Shown here one piece after another: positions 17,387 to 25,228 of a stretch of 64,000 nucleotides of DNA (the stretch's first letter is position 1; each line of letters begins with the position of its first letter). Source of the DNA: Enhydrobacter aerosaccus (GTDB lineage Bacteria; Pseudomonadota; Alphaproteobacteria; Reyranellales; Reyranellaceae); assembly GCA_903832005.1 (NCBI GenBank), contig CAIKZO010000128.1, forward strand, positions 33,388 to 97,387. The letters run 5' to 3'. The position numbers and the translations under genes were made by a program. The notes below the pieces were generated by a model. The model did not search any database. It was given only the letters and a program-made list of their open reading frames with translations, and was not told where the DNA came from.

Positions 17387-17418
17387 CTTCCCCTCGTGCA
17401 AGTCTGCTCGAGGGGAAG
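17387..17418 (-). promoter_or_regulatory. hairpin that sequesters the ribosome binding site of the Tat-protein gene
   Basis: The arms CTTCCCCTCG (17387-17396) and CGAGGGGAAG (17409-17418) are perfectly complementary over 10 bases with a 12-base loop. In the minus-strand transcript the downstream arm reads CGAGGGGAAG and is the Shine-Dalgarno region, 5 bases before the ATG at 17381. Folding would hide it, so translation should depend on melting or on a trans-acting factor. It has no U tract and is not a terminator. Confidence 0.55.
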
Positions 17419-17571
17419 CCGGCCCTCGAACTCCGATCGCCTGGATGCAACCGACAACGGTCGATCCAGCCGGCGACTGCGTAATACAGCCGCGCCTGAT
17501 TCTGGCAGACTTCGCGGAAGGGAAAAATTGTTCCGCCTGTTTCGCGACCGACATTACGCGACAATCTTCAG

Positions 17572-17595
17572 CGCCATTGAAATGCAACAATGGCG
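17572..17595 (-). terminator. hairpin just past the membrane-protein gene pair
   Basis: CGCCATTG (17572-17579) and CAATGGCG (17588-17595) form a perfect 8-base stem with an 8-base loop, 3 bases beyond the stop at 17599 on the minus strand. No U-rich tail follows, so it may stabilise the 3' end or act with Rho rather than end transcription by itself. Confidence 0.35.
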
Positions 17596-17598
17596 AAA

Positions 17599-18984
17599 TC
17601 AACGCCAGGTGTAGCCGTAGAGGCGCGGCAGCGTTCCGCACGCGGGATCGAACGGCCGATCGTCAGCGCTGTTGGGCGGCGCCACGATGAAAGCCTGCGA
17701 CTGGCGGCTGCGCACGACGGCGCTCAACGCCGGCACGGTCCAGTCCTGGCTGAACAGGCTTTGCGGCCAATCGCCCATCGGCAGATCGGACGATTTCACC
17801 AGCCCGGTATGCGAGACCACCACGCCGCGCACGAAGCCGAGGTAGCCGTTCCACAATCCGGTCAGCACGAGATCGGGCACCATGCCCGCGGCGACCAGGA
17901 CCAATGTCGAGAGCGCCAGGCGCCGGCCCACCTCGGGACGACGCAGGGTGGCGAACAGCGCGATCGGCCGCTCGCGCAGCGCCACATGCAGCCACATCAC
18001 GACCAGCATCGCCCACAGCACACAGCCCGCCGCCGTGCGCGCGACATAGGCCGAGGGCGGAAAGAGATAGGTCTGCGGCCGCACTTCGCGCACCCACGGC
18101 GCGATCACGAGCAGCACCGCGACAAACCCGATCGCCAGCACCGGTCCGCGGCCCAGCAACCAGCGCGGCCAGGCCACGCTTGCCAGCGCGAACACCACCA
18201 GCCCGACGAACGGGATCATGAACTGCAGGTTCTGCCAGAAGTCGGCAACAGCCGCGCGCACCATCACGAAGTGCGGATGGTTCCAGTAGGTCGCCATGGT
18301 GATGCCCGAGACCAGCGCCGCGCCCACGAAGGCCAGCGCCGCCACGGTGCCGAGCAGGTGGGCGATGTCGTCGGGCGCATATTCGCTGTCGTCTTCGACG
18401 GGGCGCCAGGTCGCCCACAGGATAGCGGCGGCCAGCAGCGGGCCGAGATAGACCATCGCCTCGTAGGACCTGAGGCAGAATGCTCCGAGCAGCAGCAGCA
18501 GCATCGCGTCGCGCCGCCCGCCTTCGCCGTGCAGGTCGCCGGTCAGCAGCACCGCCATGGCGGCGATCGCGGCGGCGTAGGTGGCATTGTATTCGCCGAC
18601 GATGAAGAACGACGTCGGCAGGTAGACCAGGGCGACCGCCGCCAGCACGATCGACAGCAGCACCGCATCGCCGCGCACGCGAGCCATGGCGAGGTGGTAG
18701 AGCGCGGCCGGCAGCGCGAACAGCGCAGCCGACTGGATGATCGCCAGGGTCTTCATGTCGGTGACGCCGACACGGACGGCGATCAGCACCGGAAGCTGGG
18801 TCACCCAACTGGCGTGGGCGCGCGCGGGATAGAAGTCGTGGAACTTGTCGAGATCGACGATGTTCACCAGGAAGGCGGCGCCGTCCCAGAACAGGCCGCG
18901 GCAGGCGATACTGTTGCAGACCGCAAGACCCCAGAGCAGCAGCACCGCCGCGCGATAGGCGATCGGAGGGGGCGTCGAGTTCAT
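17599..18984 (-). CDS. polytopic membrane protein, second of a tandem paralogous pair
   Basis: A 461-residue protein with about ten hydrophobic segments. I do not recognise a named family. It shares blocks with the gene just upstream: CRGLFWDGAAFLVNIV (here) against CRGLFVDG, FFIVGEYN in both, SYEAMVYLGP against VYEAMVYIGP, and FWQNLQFMIPF against FWQNMQFDFVF. The last 110 residues are soluble and probably face the periplasm. The architecture (N-terminal helix with acidic first loop, many helices, soluble tail) recalls lipid-linked sugar-handling membrane proteins, but I see no catalytic motif, so that is only a guess. It starts 2 bases after its paralogue's stop. Confidence 0.75.
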   Translation of the reverse strand: MNSTPPPIAYRAAVLLLWGLAVCNSIACRGLFWDGAAFLVNIVDLDKFHDFYPARAHASWVTQLPVLIAVRVGVTDMKTLAIIQSAALFALPAALYHLAMARVRGDAVLLSIVLAAVALVYLPTSFFIVGEYNATYAAAIAAMAVLLTGDLHGEGGRRDAMLLLLLGAFCLRSYEAMVYLGPLLAAAILWATWRPVEDDSEYAPDDIAHLLGTVAALAFVGAALVSGITMATYWNHPHFVMVRAAVADFWQNLQFMIPFVGLVVFALASVAWPRWLLGRGPVLAIGFVAVLLVIAPWVREVRPQTYLFPPSAYVARTAAGCVLWAMLVVMWLHVALRERPIALFATLRRPEVGRRLALSTLVLVAAGMVPDLVLTGLWNGYLGFVRGVVVSHTGLVKSSDLPMGDWPQSLFSQDWTVPALSAVVRSRQSQAFIVAPPNSADDRPFDPACGTLPRLYGYTWR

Positions 18985-18986
18985 CC

Positions 18987-20360
18987 CTAGTCGCGCCAGT
19001 AGAAGCGGCCCAGGTTCGGCGGCTCCTGCAGAAGGAACGGCACCCACTCGTCGAAACCCTTGGGCGGCACGATGATGCCGCTGTGGTCGTTCGCGCGCAC
19101 GGCAAGGCTCTGGGTCGACAGCACCCAGTTCTCGACCAGAAGGATCTCGGGATAACGCGACAGCTTGGAATCCTCGAAGGGGATGATACCACTCCTGCCG
19201 ACAACGTCCGCCCGCGTCGCTTCGATGAAATCGACCCAGGTCAGCGACAGAAAAATGTCGGACGGCAGCACCGCCAAGGACATCAGGCAGGCCAGGCGCA
19301 GCAGCCGGCGGGCCGCTTGCTCCTGGCGCAGCACGATCGGCGCCTTTAGGCGCGAATGCAGGTCCGAGCGGTAGAACCAGATGAACGAGACGATGGCGCA
19401 GGTCACCATGCCGCCCATCACGCGCGAAACATACTGCGACTTGGCGAGCGGCCGGACCAGCGTGTGGGTGAACGCCAGCAGCGGCGTCAGCGCCAGTATG
19501 GCGAGCAGGATCGTCGCCCAGAAATACGGCCGCGGCGTCACCAGGTCGGCCGGCCGCACCAGTGCCCAGCCGATGATGACCAGCGCGGCGGCGAACACGA
19601 AATCGAACTGCATGTTCTGCCAGAAGTTCCGCGCCTGCTGCAGCGTATCGTCGAGGTGCATCGCCAGCAGGTCGGAGAACGGATGGACGATCGAGTCGCG
19701 CGCGATCCAGGTGGCCCAGGCGAACAGCAGGGCAGCCAGCAGATGCGAGAGCGTCGCGACCAGGCGCCCGCCGCTCGGCTCGCGCCGCCAGGCCCGCCAG
19801 ATCCGCCACAGCATCATGACGACCAGGAAGGGACCGATATAGACCATGGCCTCGTAGACGCGGAGCGAGAACAGAGCCAGCCCCGAGAGCGCCAACCCCT
19901 CGCTCACCCGCAGGCGCTCGCTGGTGGCCAGGGTGACGCTCACCAGGATCGCCAGCGCATAGAGCGTGTTGTATTCGCCGACGATGAAAAACGAGACCGG
20001 CAGGAAGACCAGCGCGATGGCCGCGATCACGGAGGCCAGCACCACCGAATCGTTGCGCGCCCGGTAGAGGGCGAGGGAATAGAGGATCGTCGGCAACCCG
20101 AAGAAGCCCAGCGACAGCAGGCGGGCCAGCAGATGGAGGTCGGTGGCGCCCATGATCACCCCGATCATCACGGGAATCTGCGCCGCGATCATGGCGTAGA
20201 GCCGCGGCGGGTAGAAATCGAAGAACCACTCGAAGGTCACGATCTGGATGAGGAACCCGAAGCCGTCGACGAACAGGCCGCGACAAATCCAGCTGTGCCA
20301 GAGGGCAAGCGCCCAGATCAGGCCGATGGTTGCACGATAGGCGAACGTGTTGGAGGGCAT
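18987..20360 (-). CDS. polytopic membrane protein, first of a tandem paralogous pair
   Basis: A 457-residue membrane protein with about ten hydrophobic segments and a soluble C-terminal tail. It is paralogous to the next gene (shared CRGLF-DG, FFIVGEYN, YEAMVY-GP and FWQN-QF blocks), so the pair arose by tandem duplication and has since diverged widely. The operon is divergent from a methyltransferase gene, with 117 bases between starts. Function unknown; a role in an envelope polymer is possible given the topology. Confidence 0.75.
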   Translation of the reverse strand: MPSNTFAYRATIGLIWALALWHSWICRGLFVDGFGFLIQIVTFEWFFDFYPPRLYAMIAAQIPVMIGVIMGATDLHLLARLLSLGFFGLPTILYSLALYRARNDSVVLASVIAAIALVFLPVSFFIVGEYNTLYALAILVSVTLATSERLRVSEGLALSGLALFSLRVYEAMVYIGPFLVVMMLWRIWRAWRREPSGGRLVATLSHLLAALLFAWATWIARDSIVHPFSDLLAMHLDDTLQQARNFWQNMQFDFVFAAALVIIGWALVRPADLVTPRPYFWATILLAILALTPLLAFTHTLVRPLAKSQYVSRVMGGMVTCAIVSFIWFYRSDLHSRLKAPIVLRQEQAARRLLRLACLMSLAVLPSDIFLSLTWVDFIEATRADVVGRSGIIPFEDSKLSRYPEILLVENWVLSTQSLAVRANDHSGIIVPPKGFDEWVPFLLQEPPNLGRFYWRD

Positions 20361-20477
20361 CGTAGGGTTCGCGGGCTCTACAGGACCCCCGGCGGGGACG
20401 CAAGATATACCGTCTCTGGCCCGGCTTGCAGCATCGAAGGGGCACTGTTAGCAAGGCGCCGCATACAAGGATTTTCG

Positions 20478-21296
20478 ATGCTCAGTTGGGAAAAGATCGA
20501 TGCCATCCCGGGCTGGTTCCTGTTCCAGTCCTACTGCATCTGGCGCGCCCTGCTCGACCAGCAGACCGGCACCCCCGGCGACCTGTTCGAGATCGGCGTT
20601 TGGCGCGGCCGTTCGGCATCGGTCCTGGCGAACTACCGCAAGGGCGACGAGAAGCTTTATCTGTGCGATCTCAGACTGGATGAAGGGGCCGTGCGCACGG
20701 CCATCCAGTCGACCGGGATCGCGCCTGCCCATCTGGTGGGCCTGTCGGGCCCCTCGGCCGACCTGCCGGGCAAGCTCGACCTCAAGGCGATGCACCAGAG
20801 CGTGCGCTGGTTCCACATCGACGGCGAACACACCGGCACCGCGGTCTATCGCGAGCTCGAGCTGGCCAACCAGGTCGTCAATCCACAGGGCATTGTCGTG
20901 ATCGACGACTTCTTCTCCCCGCGCTACCCCGCGAACACCACCGAGGTGATCCGCTACATGGAGAAGAACCCGTTCCACTTCCGCCTGCTCGCGGTCGGGT
21001 TCAACAAGGGCTACCTCTGCCGTCCCGAGGCATTGCCCAAGTACATGGACTTCATGGCCTCGGGCATGCCGGCCGCGCTGACGCACTACGGCGCCAAGAC
21101 CACGATCTTCAAGACCACCGGCCCGTGGGATACCGACGCCGTCGGCATCACCAAATACGTGCCCGACGCCGGCCCGATCTCCGGCACCGACCACGACCCG
21201 CAACGCTGGCACATGATGCGCACCCGGCACGTGTGGGGCCCCAAGCGCCATTTGCTGAACACGATCCGCGTCCTGAAGGCCGTCGTCGGCCGCTAA
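20478..21296 (+). CDS. class I SAM-dependent methyltransferase-like protein
   Basis: A 272-residue soluble protein. The Rossmann motif I is GDLFEIGVWRGRSASVLANY (about 34-53), motif II LYLCDLRLD (about 60-68), and the acidic segment WFHIDGEHTG followed by GIVVIDDFF matches the TylF/CmcI-like class in which Asp/Glu/His residues bind a metal. The substrate is not apparent. ATG at 20478 has an AAGGA site nine bases upstream. It faces the membrane-protein pair across a divergent promoter region and may work with it. Confidence 0.8.
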   Translation: MLSWEKIDAIPGWFLFQSYCIWRALLDQQTGTPGDLFEIGVWRGRSASVLANYRKGDEKLYLCDLRLDEGAVRTAIQSTGIAPAHLVGLSGPSADLPGKLDLKAMHQSVRWFHIDGEHTGTAVYRELELANQVVNPQGIVVIDDFFSPRYPANTTEVIRYMEKNPFHFRLLAVGFNKGYLCRPEALPKYMDFMASGMPAALTHYGAKTTIFKTTGPWDTDAVGITKYVPDAGPISGTDHDPQRWHMMRTRHVWGPKRHLLNTIRVLKAVVGR

Positions 21297-21303
21297 CTCT
21301 CTC

Positions 21304-21331
21304 TTCCCTTCTCCGAAGACGGGGGAGGGAA
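21304..21331. terminator. hairpin between convergent gene ends, repeat-derived
   Basis: TTCCCTTCTCC (21304-21314) pairs with GGGGGAGGGAA (21321-21331) over 11 positions including two G-U pairs, with a 6-base loop. It lies between the methyltransferase stop and the end of the frameshifted minus-strand gene, so it can serve both directions. Its sequence belongs to the CTCTCTCTTCCC...GGGGAGG repeat family seen at 2.0 and 22.4 kb. Confidence 0.55.
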
Positions 21332-21336
21332 AATGA

Positions 21337-21821
21337 TCAATCGTCATCGTATTCGTCGCGCAACGGATCGTATTCCGTGAGACAGCGGCCATAGGTGCCT
21401 CCCTCTTCGGCGTCGAAATCCCGCGCGTCGCGTGCGCGCCAGCGGACGGCCGGATTTCCATGTCGTGCACCGGCGGTGACGGTGGCGGCACTTCGATCGC
21501 CGGTGGCGGCTCGGGCGGTGGCGGTTCGGGCGGCGGCACCGGTATCTCCGCCGCAACGACAGGGGACGCCACGGGCGGCGGAGACGCCGGAGATGGGAGT
21601 GGCGCGGGCGCGCGCACACTGCGGCGGAACATCGACACGGGGATGGAGGGAAAATCCCGGTTCCATCGCGCCGCAAAGGCCGGATCGACCGCCGCGCGGT
21701 CGGCGATCGTCTGCGTCATTTCAACGAGCTTCATCCCGGTCTTGAAGCGCCGGAACCTTCCCTCGGTCTCGAGCCAGCGCACGCCGGCATCGAGCCGTCG
21801 CAGCCGGCTCTTCAGGCTCAC
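21337..21821 (-). pseudogene. frameshifted proline-rich partner of the DUF5681 gene
   Basis: The start overlaps the DUF5681 gene's stop (ATGA). The first frame gives a helical N terminus (LKSRLRRLDAGVRWLETEG), then a proline-rich tract (PPPEPPPPEPPP near residue 92) and HDMEIRP. Past about 21455 the natural continuation is in the frame shifted by one base: NPAVRWRARDARDFDAEE, then YGRCLTEYDPLRDEYDDD and TGA at 21337-21339. Restoring a single A in the GAAAT run at about 21457 would join both into about 161 residues. Either a recent one-base deletion or a sequencing error. Otherwise the first frame runs on far into the antisense of the methyltransferase gene. Confidence 0.6.
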
Positions 21822-22243
21822 TTCACTTCGTCCCCATACTCGCGCACTCGCGCGTCGAGCTGGTCGATCTTCTGCTCCTGCGCCACCAGCTCGAAGGCGC
21901 GGCGGTGCGTCTCCAGCATCGACGACAGCGACGCGCCGTCCTGCGGCGTCAGCCGCCCGTCGCTCACCGCGGCCACGACGCAGGCGTGCGCGAGCAGCAG
22001 ATCATCCGGCGTGCGGATCAGCGGCAGATCGACCTCGATCGGCCGCCCCTTGGGCGCCGACCAGATGCGACTGAGCACCAAGCGCGCCGCGACCCGATCG
22101 CCCTCGGTCGCGACATCGATCATCTTGCGCACCAGCGTCTCGGCCTCGCCCTCGGCGAGCTGGTCGAGCAGGAGATTGACGGCATTGCGGCTTCCGCGCG
22201 GACGACCAGGGCCGCCGGGATGGCCTTTCTCGAACTTGGGCAT
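21818..22243 (-). CDS. DUF5681-type protein
   Basis: A 141-residue soluble protein whose start (KFEKGHPGGPGRPRGSRN) is the signature of DUF5681 proteins, often described from phage-related or genomic-island contexts; their function is unknown. The rest is helical (ETLVRKMIDVATEGDRVAAR, and a C-terminal ELVAQEQKIDQLDARVREYG that could form a coiled coil). GAGGTG precedes the ATG by 6 bases. It is translationally coupled to the frameshifted proline-rich gene. An 8-base inverted repeat lies 31 bases upstream. No phage gene is nearby. Confidence 0.7.
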   Translation of the reverse strand: MPKFEKGHPGGPGRPRGSRNAVNLLLDQLAEGEAETLVRKMIDVATEGDRVAARLVLSRIWSAPKGRPIEVDLPLIRTPDDLLLAHACVVAAVSDGRLTPQDGASLSSMLETHRRAFELVAQEQKIDQLDARVREYGDEVK

Positions 22244-22273
22244 AGGGCACCTCGCTGGAGTATGCTTGGCCCG

Positions 22274-22299
22274 CCATTAAACAAATGGGAATTTAATGG
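22274..22299. promoter_or_regulatory. AT-rich inverted repeat upstream of the DUF5681 gene
   Basis: CCATTAAA (22274-22281) and TTTAATGG (22292-22299) are perfect 8-base arms around a 10-base spacer, in an AT-rich patch that stands out from the GC-rich surroundings. It lies 31-56 bases upstream of the start at 22243, where an operator overlapping a promoter would be expected. No regulator gene adjoins it. Confidence 0.4.
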
Positions 22300-22383
22300 G
22301 AGCGGCCCTGCCACAGCGGCATTGGCTTGCGGCAATATTGCGTATATCGCACGTCATGTCAAGAGGGCCGCCGTCGCCCGCCA

Positions 22384-22435
22384 ACTCTCTCTTCCCTCCC
22401 CCGTAATCGGGGAGGTGCCCGAAGGGCGGAGGGGG
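22384..22435. repeat. dispersed palindromic repeat, first copy of an inverted pair
   Basis: The unit starts CTCTCTCTTCCC, contains a CTCCCCC/GGGGAGG hairpin, and ends GTGCCCGAAGGGCGGAGGGGG. It recurs in the opposite orientation at 22496-22576, and in part at 21296-21331 and 2037-2156. With the second copy and the AT-rich patch, it fills the 337-base gene-free stretch between the DUF5681 and fatty-acid hydroxylase genes (22244-22580); I see no gene in that stretch. Confidence 0.7.
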
Positions 22436-22495
22436 AATGCCACGCGGGGGCTATAGCCAAATCCGACGTCAGGAAGGGAAAGATCGCCTGTGTGG

Positions 22496-22576
22496 CTCTC
22501 CCCCTCCGCCCTTCGGGCACCTTTGCATTTGGCCGCTTGCGGCCAAATGCTGCCCCGTATGACGGGGGAGGAAAGA
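22496..22576. repeat. dispersed palindromic repeat, second copy, with an inserted hairpin
   Basis: Read on the minus strand this repeats the unit at 22384-22435, but the middle contains an extra self-complementary segment with arms GCATTTGGCCGC and GCGGCCAAATGC. The two copies face each other across about 60 bases, so the whole 190-base region can fold on itself. It ends 5 bases from the fatty-acid hydroxylase stop and may also terminate that minus-strand transcript. Confidence 0.65.
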
Positions 22577-22580
22577 AATC

Positions 22581-23462
22581 TTACGGCGCCCAGCCGGGCG
22601 GGCCGAAGACCCGACCCCAGCGCTCGCGCCAGCTCTTCGCATGGGCGACGTCGCGGATGATCTGGCCGAGTTCCTCATAGGCGATGACGACGACGTTGCG
22701 CGGGCGAGAGCGCGCGTGGACCAAACCGAACTTGATGGCGATGTCCTCGCGTTCGGCCTGATAGGTGCCGAACAGGTGATCCCAGATCAACAGAACGCCG
22801 CCGTAATTCTTGTCGAGATACTCCTGGTTGCTGGCGTGATGGACGCGATGGGCCGAAGGCGTGTTGATCACCCATTCGAGCCAGCCGATCCGCGGCACCA
22901 CCTCGGTATGTACGAAGATCTGATAGGTCAGGCTGGCGGAGGCCATGCCGAACACCGCGACCGGCGAGAATCCCAGCCAGACCAGCGGCAGGTAGAACAG
23001 GAACACCGCTGAGATCACGGGCGTCCAGGAAAGCCGCGCGGCGGCCAGGAGCACGAGCCGTTCGACGGAGTGATGAACGCTGTGCGAGGCCCACATGACC
23101 CGGATCTGGTGCGCCGAACGATGCTCCCAATAGAAGCAGAAGTCGGCCAGAAAGAAGAGCGCGATCAGGGCGGGCCAGTGATTCAGGTCAGCATCGATGG
23201 TGAACAGCCGGTAGTGATAGACCGTCGCCGCGAAGATCCCGACGATCAGCCCTTGGGCAGCAGCCTGCGTGATCAGATGACCGATCGCGACGCCGGCACT
23301 CACCGCCGTGTCGCGCCACGGATAGCGTCCCCCCTTCAGGTAGATCACCAGGATCTCGGCGAACACCGCCAGCAGGATGACCGGCAGCACGGTCTTGGCC
23401 GCAGGATTACCCACGTGCGAGACCAGCTCGGAGAGCTGGTGGAAGCTGAGATTGAACTCCAT
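22581..23462 (-). CDS. sterol desaturase/fatty-acid hydroxylase family membrane protein
   Basis: A 293-residue integral membrane di-iron protein. The eight-histidine pattern is visible: WEHRSAH (about 112-118), SHSVHH (about 126-131) and HRVHHASN (about 205-212). Members hydroxylate or desaturate membrane lipids or sterol-like molecules using O2. It lies 4 bases downstream of the DenD-like dehydrogenase gene and so is probably co-transcribed with it; the metabolic link is not obvious. Confidence 0.88.
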   Translation of the reverse strand: MEFNLSFHQLSELVSHVGNPAAKTVLPVILLAVFAEILVIYLKGGRYPWRDTAVSAGVAIGHLITQAAAQGLIVGIFAATVYHYRLFTIDADLNHWPALIALFFLADFCFYWEHRSAHQIRVMWASHSVHHSVERLVLLAAARLSWTPVISAVFLFYLPLVWLGFSPVAVFGMASASLTYQIFVHTEVVPRIGWLEWVINTPSAHRVHHASNQEYLDKNYGGVLLIWDHLFGTYQAEREDIAIKFGLVHARSRPRNVVVIAYEELGQIIRDVAHAKSWRERWGRVFGPPGWAP

Positions 23463-23466
23463 GGTC

Positions 23467-24468
23467 TTATGCTGGCGTCACGAGCTTCATCTGCTCGTCG
23501 AGATCGTCGGCGATGAAGTTGCGGACGACCTCGTCCAGGTCCTTGTCCATCTCGAAGCCGAGCTTGCGCGAGCGCTCCGAACTGATGCCCTGGGGCCAGC
23601 CGTTGCAGATCGCCTGGATGGCCGGATCGTGCTGCCACACGACCTTGCCGATCTTGCGATTGCCGGCATGCCTGGTCACCGCCTGCTCGAGCTCCTTCGC
23701 CGTGACGTTGAAGCCGTTGAGGAGAAGCGTGCGGCCGGGACCGAAGGCCTCCGGCGGCAGGTCGTGCAGCTTCATGAAGGCGTCGACCGTCTTGCGCGGG
23801 CTCAACACCACCATGATGGTCTCGGGCGTCACCGGGCAGACGACGTCGACGCCGGTCAGCGGCTCGCGCACCACGGAGCTTGCCCAGGTCGAGGCGGCCT
23901 TGTTGGGTAGCCCCGTGCGCACACAGATCGTCGGCAGGCGCACGGCGGTGCCGCGGAGATAGCCCTTGCGGGTGTAGTCGCGCAGCAGGAACTCGCCGAT
24001 TGATTTTTGCGAGCCGTAGGAGGTCTGCGGCGTGAGCGGCGTGTCGTCTGTGACGGCCGGCGGCAGGTCGCCGCCATAGGCCGCGAGCGACGAGGTGAAC
24101 ACCACGCGCGGGTTGGTGCCGAGCGCGCGGCAGGCTTCCAGCACGTTGCGGGTGCCGTCGAGGTTGACCCGGTAGCCCAGGTCGAAGTCGGCCTCGGCGC
24201 CGGCGCTCACCACTGCGGCAAAGTGGAACACGGTCGAGGCGCCCTGCACGATGTCGCGCACCGTCGAGGCATTGGCGATGTCGCCCGCGATCGCCTTGAC
24301 CCGCGGGTCATCGAGGCCGGGTCCAATGGCGCGACCGACGTCGAACAGCAGCAACTCGCCCACTTTCTGGGGTTTGCCGTCGGGGCCCGCGATGCTGCCC
24401 TGCTGCAGGATACGGCGCGCCAGCTTCTTGCCGAGGAAGCCCGCACCACCCGTGATCACGACTTTCAT
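23467..24468 (-). CDS. denD: NAD-dependent epimerase/dehydratase, D-erythronate dehydrogenase (DenD) type
   Basis: A 333-residue extended short-chain dehydrogenase. The NAD site is VVITGGAGFLGKKLARRIL (about 3-21); the catalytic Tyr-Lys pair is in SYGSQKSIGE (about 146-155), with FTSSLAAYGG supplying the Ser. The run AVRLPTICVRTGLPNKAAS and the TWASSVVREPL that follows are typical of DenD, which oxidises D-erythronate at C2. The other den pathway genes (kinase, isomerase) are not here. ATG at 24468 fits the family's N terminus; a longer frame upstream does not. Confidence 0.8.
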   Translation of the reverse strand: MKVVITGGAGFLGKKLARRILQQGSIAGPDGKPQKVGELLLFDVGRAIGPGLDDPRVKAIAGDIANASTVRDIVQGASTVFHFAAVVSAGAEADFDLGYRVNLDGTRNVLEACRALGTNPRVVFTSSLAAYGGDLPPAVTDDTPLTPQTSYGSQKSIGEFLLRDYTRKGYLRGTAVRLPTICVRTGLPNKAASTWASSVVREPLTGVDVVCPVTPETIMVVLSPRKTVDAFMKLHDLPPEAFGPGRTLLLNGFNVTAKELEQAVTRHAGNRKIGKVVWQHDPAIQAICNGWPQGISSERSRKLGFEMDKDLDEVVRNFIADDLDEQMKLVTPA

Positions 24469-24541
24469 GCCTTTTCCATCCCTCGATGCGTTGTTGATCA
24501 AAGTGTGCACAGATCGTGGGTCACCGTCTATGTTCGGAAAG

Positions 24542-25219
24542 ATGAAGGTCATCAGCTGGAACCTGCTGCGGCTCGAAGGCGCGGCCGTAAAGGACGTGGC
24601 GGCGCTGCTCGAGCGCGAGCGGCCGGACGTCCTGCTGATGCAGGAAGTGACGCAGCACATGGACGTGCTGCCGGCCACCGTCGGCGGCCACTATCACCGC
24701 CTGCCGTGGCCCGGCCGCATCCATGGGCTGGCCTTCTGGAGCCGGCATAATTTCGCGACGCCGCAGGTCCTGCCGTTGCCCGCGTCGTCGCTGCCGGGGC
24801 GGCTGCCGCGCCGGCGCTCGCAAATCGTGCAGGTGGGCGACATCACCTTCGCCAATGTCCATCTCTCGCACGGCCAGCTGCTGAACCGTCGCCAGCTGCT
24901 GCGCATCGCCGCCAGCCTGCACGGCAAGCCATCGGCGATCATCGGCGACTACAACGCCGTCGGTCCCTGCCTGATCCCGGGCTATGCCGACGTGGGTCCG
25001 CGCGAGCCGACCCACTTCGGCGGCACCGTCGTGCCCTTTCGCCTCGACCGCTGCCTGGCGCGGGGCGTGCAGTGCCTGCTGGCCGGCACGCTCGACTTCG
25101 GCCCGAGCGACCACAAGCCGATCGTGCTCGAGCTGCAGGTCGCCACCGCCGCCGTGAAGCGCCACCCGCTGCAGCGCGCGCGCCGCAGTCTTGCAAAGAT
25201 CCGCGCCGCCCTCAGGTAG
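24542..25219 (+). CDS. endonuclease/exonuclease/phosphatase (EEP) family protein
   Basis: A 225-residue EEP-fold hydrolase. The catalytic motifs are ISWNLLR near residue 4, LMQEVTQH (metal Glu) near 34, FANVHLSHG near 101, IIGDYNAVG near 131 and the terminal FGPSDHKPIVLEL (Asp-His) near 188. It could cleave nucleic acid or a phosphoester. I prefer ATG at 24542, the family's usual start; an ATG four codons upstream (24530) is also possible. Divergent from denD, and 9 bases upstream of the SGNH hydrolase gene. Confidence 0.8.
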   Translation: MKVISWNLLRLEGAAVKDVAALLERERPDVLLMQEVTQHMDVLPATVGGHYHRLPWPGRIHGLAFWSRHNFATPQVLPLPASSLPGRLPRRRSQIVQVGDITFANVHLSHGQLLNRRQLLRIAASLHGKPSAIIGDYNAVGPCLIPGYADVGPREPTHFGGTVVPFRLDRCLARGVQCLLAGTLDFGPSDHKPIVLELQVATAAVKRHPLQRARRSLAKIRAALR

Positions 25220-25228
25220 ATCGTCATC

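Noticed and set aside
20448..21336. Extension of the proline-rich minus-strand frame through the antisense of the methyltransferase gene.
   Set aside because: Coding character stops near 21455 and moves to the shifted frame; the rest mirrors the methyltransferase.
24494..24501. TTGATCAA palindrome in the denD/EEP divergent gap.
   Set aside because: 8-base palindrome alone is weak evidence for an operator.
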